Assembly: GCA_023974075.1 (NCBI GenBank)
Contig: CM043801.1
Coordinates: forward strand, 32,347,597 to 32,411,596
Source of the DNA: Chaenocephalus aceratus
Lineage: Eukaryota > Chordata > Actinopteri > Perciformes > Channichthyidae
DNA length: 64,000 nt
Direction of reading: 5' to 3'
The notes beneath the pieces were generated by a model, which was not told where the DNA came from, made no database searches, and worked only from the letters and a program-made list of their open reading frames with translations. The translations under genes were made by a program, and so were the position numbers. Below, one piece after another: positions 49,327-58,699 of this stretch (position 1 is the stretch's first letter; each line of letters starts with the position of its first letter).

Positions 49327-49529
49327 TATCATCTGAATGTGATACGGGACAGGTACACAGTATCATCTGAATGTGATACGGGACAGGTACACAGTATCAT
49401 CTGAATGTGATACAGGTACACAGTATCATCTGAATGTGATACAGGTACACAGTATCATCTGAATGTGATACAGGACAGGTACACAGTATCATCTGAATGT
49501 GATACAGGACGGGTAACCAGTATCATCTG
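49327..49529. repeat. tandem repeat with 34- and 29-bp units
   Basis: Six units start tatcatctgaatgtgatac. Units 1, 2, 5 and 6 are 34 bp; units 3 and 4 are 29 bp and lack five bases after gatac. A partial seventh follows. It lies in a st6galnac5 intron. Confidence 0.9.
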
Positions 49530-50370
49530 TGAGGATGTTCTGAATAAAGCCTAAAACACATGACTTAGATGAGGGCTGTGTGGATATTAATTTGATTTCA
49601 AGAGCATTCTTTGAACTTGAACAAAGTGCATTCAGAATATGAAACTGAATGTGGCTCTTTAGCAACAGTTTGCAATAAGGTAGTGAAGATCATAGAGATG
49701 CTTGGTTAAAGACAGTCTAAACGTCTGGTCGGAAAGAAAGACCACTGCTTAAACATTACGAAATACTTCATAATCAATATGTTGTTCCATATTTGCACAT
49801 TGTGCATATAGAAGGTTGTGTCCAGTGGTGATCATTACTGGTGTGAAAACGTAATCTTGATCAGAGTATACACGGCTGCATAGAAAAGAGAAACTTAGTG
49901 AGAATATTGCCTTGTTAAAACTGGTATATTTTGTGTATGTTATTTCCAATACCTCTGTGCTTTCAAGTTAATAGTATTAGAGAAATTATGCTAAAAAATG
50001 TATTAAACATGTGTCCTACATTTGTATCACTGTTTAGCATAATATTTTAATAGAAGATCATTTTAGGTTTTCACAACACAGTAGCTTTCATGTCATCGGG
50101 TCCAATTACTATGAATCAATGCAGCATTATATAACTAATAATAATAAAATAATTCCTTACATTTATTATAGCGCTTTTTCAATGACTCAAAGCGCTGGAC
50201 GAGTAGGACAAACCTGTTTATGCGAATAGTGTTTGGAAAATCTGTGGCTAAATCAATGCAGCATTTATCAACTGGTCGAGTAGGACACAGCTCTTTAGTG
50301 GATTCTAAAGTCTCTTCTAATTTATATGGATTTTTTAATGTAAAATTCAGTAACAAGTGAATGTCAAATA

Positions 50371-50545
50371 TCAGATAAGATAAGACTTTATCCCGAAGGA
50401 AATTGTTGTGCCAGAGTAACAAAATACAATAAACACAGCAGCAAAACTGTACACTAAAAGTGCAGCAAAAAGAGAAATTGAACATCCACAGACAACATGA
50501 AACGTAGAAACATAGATGGTCACACAATCAATGCAATTATTAGTA
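50371..50545 (-). mobile_element. L2/CR1-like LINE 3' tail, reverse
   Basis: It starts agataagataagactttatc, then ccgaaggaaattgttgtgcc. In reverse this gives the gggataaagt...ttatc tail type seen at 4840-4870 and 62408-62538. Confidence 0.6.
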
Positions 50546-51077
50546 GCAGTATTCAGTAGTTAGTAGTGCAACAATTAAAACGTAAAGCGTTAAAAGAGTA
50601 TTTAATCAGAATACATTTCTGAAACATCCGGACACTGAAATAACAAAGCAGATCGTGAATAGAGTGCGCTGTGTAGGCGTTGGGGAGCGATTTGAGACAC
50701 ACCCTAAGTTTTGTTCTTTTTCAGCAGTGAAGCAAACAACAATCGTCTCCCTCTATCGCCCCACTCCGACCTTTAATACAACGACATTGTGTACAAAAAA
50801 ATATCTCCAAATGGACACACCCTGCTGTTTTACCGTGTTGCCAAACAACACCAAAACCCTCTGAATCAATGTGTGCCCTGCACCGAGTGATGAATAGTGT
50901 CTGATATTCATCTTTATTAACGTCTGTGCCGGGGACACACAACAGTGTCTGACCGAAGCGATGCTATCGCTGCCCAAGCACAGACTTCTCATTTTCATTT
51001 CATTACGACAGGACCCAGGTTGTCTGGAACATGTTGATTTGTTTTGATATGCAAACACAACACACACACACACACAG

Positions 51078-51122
<45 letters not shown>

Positions 51123-52349
51123 AAATTAGAACACTTCCAAAGTTCAAAGGGCAACATGTTGTCATCAAGCCGTCTCCGGTGGATGCGCGGAGGTCTTAGT
51201 CAGGAGGCGTGCAGCAGCTAATCTTCCTTAAGAAGTCTTCCTCACTTCCTTGTTGATGAACATGCTGATGAATAATGTGGTGTGAAATGTCAAGCTCTTA
51301 GCTTCAATGGCTGTCTTTAAAAAGGACTGGAAGCTCGCTGTGAGTGGGAAGAAGGATGTATGCCGGCGAAGGAAAACGTCTCGTCGTGTTTACTCAGTTC
51401 TGAAAGTCTAGCAAAAGTACCCCGTTAATGAGTTTAACTGCAGTCTGACCCTCGGGTGCTCAAATCGTATTTCTATTCAAAGAGCGAGAAACGAGTGCTC
51501 GTATCTAATAAAGGAGACGGCTGTTTTCATAATATTGACGCTGAAGTTGATTTGCAACAACACCCAGCAGGCATGTTGTCATTTACTTTGAGAAAAATAA
51601 TCTAACAGAATCAAATGAGTGAAGAAGTGTAAATCTTTCTAATTACGAAGCTGATGAGAGAAAGAGACTCGTGGTTATTCTGTTGTTGTATTGTGATCTT
51701 TTCTAAAGAGCAAGTGCACTTTACTATCATGGTGTTTATGTTACCGCTGAGGGGTGAAGGTCAAACCAAGGAGTTGAAGCTGAACACCCGTCATCGTAGT
51801 AAATGCACCCCGGACACCGAGCTTAGGGCTAGTTTAGAAAAGCAGATTCTTTGTTGCGAAAGGTCGCATTAGAAGAAGGCACAGTGTACGCTCTAATGAC
51901 TGCAGTGATTAGAGGCAGTTTGGTGTTGATACTGATTTATGGTACTTCCCTTCTGTCTCGACGTGACTCTCGGCTCCCGTTATGTTGCATTGCTCAGGCG
52001 TGAACGCGTCAAGAATAAAGCTTACATTTCTTTTGTTTCGCAATCACTTCTCACAGTGTTTTTGTACTTCTTAGTCAATATAACCATATTTATTTGTATA
52101 TATTTTCTAATGTGTCTTGCTTTACTTAGCTGCAGACTTTCCTGTTCCTGGAATGCTTTGTTTTATTAAAATATACATGTATTACAGGCTACTTTTTGTT
52201 CTTTTCAAGTCATGAATTGCTTCGGGAAAGATGTGCTAACTAAAAATCTCCCTTTTATTCCAAAAGATGGTGGATATATATTCCTGCATGCTCTGCACCT
52301 GTGCTCAGAAGGTACATCCACACAGGTAACGTATATTCTTTGGGCTGAT
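50546..52349. other. st6galnac5 intron with a CA-rich array
   Basis: The array at 51059-51121 is AC repeats with one gat interruption. Otherwise nothing was recognised. Confidence 0.5.
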
Positions 52350-52669
52350 TACCGTACTTTTCGGACTATAAGCCGCGATTTTTCCCCCCATTTTGTGTGT
52401 ACAGCTAACGGCCACTAGGGAACCTCCTAAATCTATGGATTTTACAGGTAAAATTAACCACCTTTAACGCTATGGGCTCTAGGACCGGTCCGCGCCCGCC
52501 ACCTTTAAGGGGCGGGCTCCAGCAGGAAAAGCTGGAGGCCAGAAAAGAGTGAGACAGGTAGCGCCAAAGTAAAAGTGGAACCGAGAGACAGAACGAGAGC
52601 AAGACAGACGGACAGTTTAGCTGCTGCGGCTTATATGCAGGTGCGCTTTATAGTCCGAAAAGTACGGTA
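52350..52669 (+). mobile_element. TIR element, GTACTTTTCGGACTATAAGC family, complete
   Basis: Both ends are present: taccgtacttttcggactat on the left and tatagtccgaaaag followed by tacggta on the right. 320 bp, non-coding. The inverted truncated copy lies at 2634-2941. Confidence 0.8.
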
Positions 52670-52704
52670 TTCATAATTGACTCTGTAGAGTCTCCTCAGT
52701 TTAA

Positions 52705-52935
52705 GTAAAGAAGCCCTGTTCTACTTTTTGGGGTTGTTCCCTTCCCTGTAGTTTGTTAAATACGTTTGTGTGGATGGTCTACAAAGGCTACATTCCCTGT
52801 GTTCCCTCCAGAGGGACTTTCTCTCCCACACACTCCTCCGCTGCCTGAAACACCTCCATTGGACTCCTATGTTTACTTCTGCGACATAATGACATCACTA
52901 TGTTACACTCACGCTTCTATTAGCTAGCGTTCCAA
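52705..52935 (-). mobile_element. family A repeat, reverse copy
   Basis: It has ttttggggttgttcccttcc, ccctccagagggactttctc, cattggactcctatgtttac and cgcttctattagctagcg. These are reverse complements of family A blocks seen at 14340-14440 and 55640-55740. A smaller fragment of the same end is at 29955-30065. Confidence 0.6.
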
Positions 52936-52941
52936 CAAATT

Positions 52942-54123
52942 AGAGGTTTCTCAATACTCAAACTTCCCCTCCTCGGTCCTCCGGTAGTGACCCGGAAATG
53001 AATTTCAGCGCGCCATTTTGAAGGACATCTCATTTCTCTAAATGCACACCGAGGACCGAGGACCGAGCGTCGAGGAGGCTCTCTGGAGGAGCTATAACCG
53101 AGGATACACTGATGGTTCCTCCACGGCTCCTCCGCGGATGCATTTCCGGGAACGGTGGAGGCGTGACCCACGGCCGGACTTATCTCAGCCAATGACAGCT
53201 CTGTATGCATCCCCCCATTATTTTAGAAACTGCTTTCATAGCGTCGTGATATTTCCAGAGAGAACAGCTGTGAGGTCCGTGCAGAAAGCAGAGCAGTGTG
53301 TATAATGTATATCACTCAGTATAACAGGCCTACTCTCTTTATTTGCTTTAGTTTAGTAGAAATCTACAAAGAGTCCATATTTTTCTAAGACCATTTAGTG
53401 CTTCACATAATAAAATACACAACGACTGTAGCCGGATTATGCTTTAGGAGCTGTAGGTGTGTGGTACAGTGTGTAGGTGTGTGTGTGGTACAGTGTGTAG
53501 GTGTGTGTGTGGTACAGTGTGTAGGTGTGTGTGGTACAGTGCGCAGATAGGACAGACAGGTCTCAGTTGGTTTGGTGTCCTCTGCTTACTTTTAATACTT
53601 GTACAACTTGTAAATACAACTTTTGGTCCGTAATTTCAATTCCCCATTTCAGCGACCAGAGAGAGGGGGGGGGGGGATATATCCAGTCTCTGATTGTGTT
53701 ACGTTATTATGAGAGTGCTCTCATACTTGTTTGATTCTGAAATTGTATATATTTATATATATATATATATGTGTGTGTCCGCATCTGTAGCCTGTTATTG
53801 TCTCATTATACCGCACTGTGAATGAATCAAAGTAAATATGTGAGTGGTCATGAACCCATCTGTCCATCAGACAGAGGCTGCTGTGCCTCCTGTCATCATT
53901 AATGGACGTGTCTTTAAAATGACCGCTCAGAGGAGAGGAGTTCTCATTTCTCTAACCGCCTGCTGCTTCCCCTCCTCTCTCCTCGGCTCCCCTCCTCTCT
54001 CCTCGATTCCCCTCCTCTCTCCTCGGTTCCCCTCCTCAGTCCTCTGCTCGCATCTCCTGTGGGAGGGACTAAGTATCGAGGATAGGAGTCGAGGAGGGGA
54101 CATTTAAGAATTGAGAAGCCTCT
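52942..54123. mobile_element. TIR MITE rich in cctcctcggt motifs
   Basis: The left end agaggtttctcaatactcaa and right end ttgagaagcctct are inverted repeats; further in, cttcccctcctcgg pairs with gaggagggga. The flanking trinucleotide att occurs on both sides. Inside are repeated cctcctctctcctcg units (53965-54030) and a GGTACAGTGTGTA tandem (53453-53541). Confidence 0.6.
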
Positions 54124-54125
54124 AT

Positions 54126-55197
54126 TATACGTGATAGGCCTTTTGAACATTAAAGGCATTAAATGTCACAGTAGGGCACAGCATATACATATGAACCTGA
54201 TTTGTAAATGTAAACTCCACAGTCTATTGTTCTCTGTTGAATACGAGGCCTTCTGTTGCTGCTCTCGTTCTCCTTTCTGACCTTCAAAGTCACCCCAGTT
54301 TAGTTTTGCAGGACTGTCAGTGCTTTCAGCATTTAGGTTTACTTTGAAAAGGGTCAAACTGTCCCTGAACTGAATGAACCTGACACCTCCAGTACACACT
54401 TTGTTCCAGCACTAAGCTACTTTCCCCAAATGAATCAAGTATAAACCTTACAGTACAACACAGTAAGACTGTAAGTGATTAGAACAAAGCATTATGGGAG
54501 GAGCATACAATCATGTATATAAATAAAAAGGGATAAAAAGTAATTAAAAAAGCTAATTTGCCTTTAATCATCGGTTGAGGCTCAATCAGGCAGTTGAACA
54601 CGGAGGATGCAGAGGGACACCTGCTTTTCATTTCTCCTCTGCCCGCTTTATTAAAATGCGTGGATGTGACACCATCCCACACCGTCTTAATTACCTTTAC
54701 TGAAACGGCATAACCCATAATTACAATTACTGGCTTGCAGGGTTGCCGATCGCACAGTTGATTACCCAGAACCTCTGCTATTACTGCAGCTCACACAGCT
54801 TCACAGTCCTGGAATAAACTATAGGATTCATTCTATAAATGCGTTAAAATGTTATTTCATGCCAAAAGCTTCCTTTAAACTTGGATCCATCATTAAAAGG
54901 ATGTGAAAGCACTGAGGCTTTCTTCCTCTCTCTTCCCACGCTCCACAGAACTGAAATGACCTCAAATAAGCCCCACGGATATTAATGCCAAATGCTATGA
55001 AAAAGATAACGGTACATCAGAAGCCGCGTGCTCGCTGTAAACATTTAAACACTTAACATGAATGAAGACACGGATCCTGAAGGAGGTCTCGGTCGTTCAA
55101 CAAATCTTCAACTTTTTCTCCCTGACATCGGTCTAAAGAACGCTGGAGTCAGATTCAGTCTCCAGCGACACTCCGGACAAAAGGAGAGAGACTAACG

Positions 55198-55230
<33 letters not shown>

Positions 55231-55540
55231 TATGTGTGTATGTGTGTGTTATAGCATTTTCATTAAGTGCTAATGGCCTGAGGACTCAGCTAGGACTCAT
55301 TACATCTGAGCCATCTAACACTGCTTGAGAAAAGACGCTGCAGAAACTCAAAAAGACTTTCATTTGTACATCACACGTAAACAACACATTATTTCGTCTT
55401 TTCAGTATATTTTACATTTACTTTGAAACATTTTGAAGTCCCAGCAGGAAACATGAACTCGATACACTTTCATTACCCAATGGTGCCTTTCTAGTTTGCT
55501 TTTCAAAAACAAAAGACAGATGGTGATGCACCGGCGTGTT
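54126..55540. other. st6galnac5 intron, possible conserved block
   Basis: No repeat with ends and no exon. The stretch 54685-54760 has several homeodomain-type TAAT motifs (gtcttaattacctttactg, cataattacaattactgg). A TG/TATG array is at 55199-55249. Confidence 0.4.
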
Positions 55541-55790
55541 TCGCAGCACCTCTTTTCACCCTCCGTCTGAAACCAGGGCTGTTGTGATTAGAGATGTCTC
55601 ACCCGTTGTCGATCTCGTATAATGTGTTGGAGCGTTAGCCAATAGAAGCGCCAGTGTTACATAGTGATGTCATTATGTTGCAGATGTAAACAATGGAGCT
55701 GTTTCAGGCAGGGGGGGGGGGGGAGAGAAACTCTGGGGTTTTAGTCTTTGCACCATGACATGCACAAACAGCCTAGACAACACACGACAG

Positions 55791-56100
55791 CAGGGGTTCC
55801 CAACCTTTATTGTTAATCGTGGACCGGTTGTCAATTTGATCTGATTTTAATATTTACTCACCACCAGCAGCAACAGAGGCTAATTGTATGTAACAGCCTG
55901 AACAAATACTAGAATAATATGCATCCAAAACATATTAACAACGTTTAAAAAAGAACCGGTGTCGTTTTTAGTTTTTTCAGAAAAACGGAAAACCAAAAAA
56001 TCGACGTTTTGGTTTTGTTTGTATGATTTACGGATAATCCAGTGATGGGAAAACGAAGAGAAGGCGCATTATGAAGGAGATGTCCGGTCACCAGGGTGTG

Positions 56101-56143
<43 letters not shown>

Positions 56144-56346
56144 CTGCTGGCATGTGTTTTCAGAAGATATTATGATAGAGTCGTTCGTTCCGGTGCACCG
56201 ACAGCATTTAGCACTACATCGAGATTAAGATTAAACTAATTTGTTATGGGAACACCTGCATATAGGCTACCTATGGAGTTAGCCAGATGTGTGCAAATTA
56301 CTGTTCATGGTTATTTAAAAACAAATGCCGGTGTCGGACAGACGCG

Positions 56347-56443
<97 letters not shown>

Positions 56444-57040
56444 CTCAGAGGCGGAGTTACACGTCCCGCTGCCTCCTGATGCTGCCTGCAGCCATTTCAT
56501 GAAGTGAGGGAGGCTTTCCTTCTGTCAAACAGCTGCGGGCGGCAGATACCGTGAGAGTCCCAGACATGAATTCATAGATCAAGGCAGACTGGTTTACTCT
56601 CCTGTTTTGCCAATCCGGTGCTTAAACAAATAGCTCGACACCCCTGGCCGACATGTCCTTAAAATGAAGTCCGAGTTTGAAATACATCTCAAATAATGCA
56701 TGCACTGCCCTTTCCCCACATAAACATAACAGTCTGTAATTAAACGGTTGTCTCCTGTGCGCTCCTCTTCCTACTTGGCGCACCGGTAACTTTCTCGTGC
56801 GCACGAGAGGCTGAGCCGCCGAATCCCTCGGAACATCATACAAGCCATTTTCAACGGTTTTCTGGTGGAAGACTAACTAGGCTACTGGATGAAATAATAT
56901 GACTGGTATCGGTGCGAACATTAAACACTTTTTTAAAAAAATATTATGATAAAATATTTGTATGTATTTATAATTCTCAAATATTCCGATAAACTCACAG
57001 CTATTTCGCGGCCCGGCAGTAACCCCTCGGGGAACCCCTG
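55791..57040. mobile_element. hAT element with CAGGGGTTCCCAACC end
   Basis: The ends CAGGGGTTCCCAACCTTT and cctcggggaacccctg are inverted. Flanking octamers cacgacag (55783-55790) and cactacag (57041-57048) match at 7 of 8. 1250 bp, no transposase. It contains a TG array (56104-56142) and a 93-bp AC array (56349-56441). Confidence 0.8.
56349..56441. repeat. (AC)46 microsatellite
   Basis: The longest uninterrupted dinucleotide array in the window, inside a hAT element. It explains all open frames of TH or CV repeats here. Confidence 0.95.
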
Positions 57041-57090
57041 CACTACAGGACATGGGACAACCACAAAGCAGAATAGGCCCTCTTGTGATC

Positions 57091-58328
57091 TAATGGCAGG
57101 ACAGTATAAGACGTGTCTCCCTGATGTCAGGCGATGATTCGTTTGTCACATAATATCCATGACACTGGTTTTAAATAGAAACCTATCCTTGCGTTCTATA
57201 TGCGAAGCTGCCTCTAAAGTTTTATGTTAGCAGGCTTGCATGTTGCACTTTGAGTGTTTCTTCACCTTGGGCGAAAAGTGAAACCATTACATTCAAACCA
57301 TGAAGACTGACCACTTCAAGAAATAGACTTCTGGAGCCCGGAGGAGAAACTCGTATCACGCAGCCTTCCAACTGGACTAATATCAACCAGCCTGTGAACC
57401 TCACGCTGCGGCGGCACATTTCTGCCTCCTCTAGCAGGTTATCTGAGCAGGAGCTATTTGGCCAAATCATTTCCATAAATGCATCATAAAAGTAAGGTCA
57501 TTTATTAAAGAATTGTGGCACTGAGAAATATTTACTGGTAACCAGATGGACAGAAATCTAAGTGTGCTTCGAGCACTGATTGGCTTGAAAATGCTACACA
57601 ACAAGATGCTCTTATACCCAAAAGCATTACCACCACATGTCACTGTTATTCAAGTCTCCAAAGATTCAATTAATTATCAGTTCATGTGCGAAAATACTTT
57701 CAAGGTCACAATACTCCAATGCCATCTTTGTCACTAAGTTTACTGAAATGACTGCGCATTATTTTTCGCCATGGTTGTATATTTTATTACTGTGTGCTTT
57801 ACTTTTTTATTATTTCACATTTCATTTCTTTTCTTTTCTTACCTGCTATTCAACTTTAGCTGGAACATGGCAAATGTCCTCGCTGTGCGACTAATAAAGG
57901 ATTTCTGATTCAGCAGTTCTTTTATTTATTTTCAATTGATTGATTATTCAGTAAAGTAAAAAAACACCTTTTCCCAAAGCCCAAAGTGAAACATTTATTC
58001 CAAGGACTCCCAAATCACATTAGTCAAATAAAAGGCAGCAAATGCTCACACTTGTATCTTGAATCTTGTACGAACAGATGTTTGAAATATTTTCTTTACA
58101 TGCTGCTTATCCTCTCACTTGGAAAATGAGGACTGATTTTCTGTCAATCGACGAATAGTGTAATCGAATCATTATTCAAACTCGCTGTCCACAAAAACTG
58201 CATTCCTGTATTTGACATATCACTTGAGCTCATCATGTTAAAGTCGCAGTTTTAGCCTTAAAGGGTGAAGTGCAATATATATAGATATACCTGGCTGCTA
58301 ATAAAGGTATTCTGATTCTGAACTCTCC
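57091..58328. other. st6galnac5 intron with LINE-like tail fragments
   Basis: Short tails ending ctaataaaggatttctgatt (near 57890) and ctaataaaggtattctgatt (58300-58319) resemble L2-type 3' ends in + orientation. The second ends about 10 bp before the LTR element. Confidence 0.4.
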
Positions 58329-58333
58329 CTCAC

Positions 58334-58699
58334 TGTCACGGTCGAGTGAAGGAAGCAGGACCCAAATGCAGATAACTTAAGAGAAACCCTTTATTATAAA
58401 GATATGCAGAGATACGGAACACTCACCGGTGAACTCCGTCACCAACAAACAATGACCCAACACTGAACACAGACAGAGACAAGACTAAATACAGGGAGGG
58501 GTAATCATGACAACGAGAAACAGCCGGGCAGGGGAGGAGAAACACAAGGACAACAGGTGAACACAATCGGGTAATCAGGGAGGGAAACAGACAGAAAGCA
58601 GACAGGCAGGAAACGGGGGTGAACACTTAACACAATAAGACAGGAAACACACCAACACAGACAAAACTACAAACGTGACATAACATGTGCATTGTGACA
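58334..58699 (-). repeat. 3' LTR of the retroelement
   Basis: 366 bp, identical to 61598-61963. On the - strand it carries AATAAA at 58395-58390 within ttataataaaggg, the presumed polyadenylation signal. Confidence 0.93.

Larger units (their letters stand above)
55545..57090 (+). mobile_element. family A repeat, copy 3, split by a hAT element
   Basis: The left part has cctcttttcaccctccgtct, tgtaaacaatggagctg and taatgtgttggagcgttagc. The right part after 57040 resumes cactacaggacatggg. The interior is the hAT at 55791-57040. Confidence 0.6.

Noticed and set aside
52920..53305. Frames on both strands starting MHTELSLAEI and MHTEDRGPSV
   Set aside because: They lie within the TIR MITE at 52942-54123 and have no protein features.
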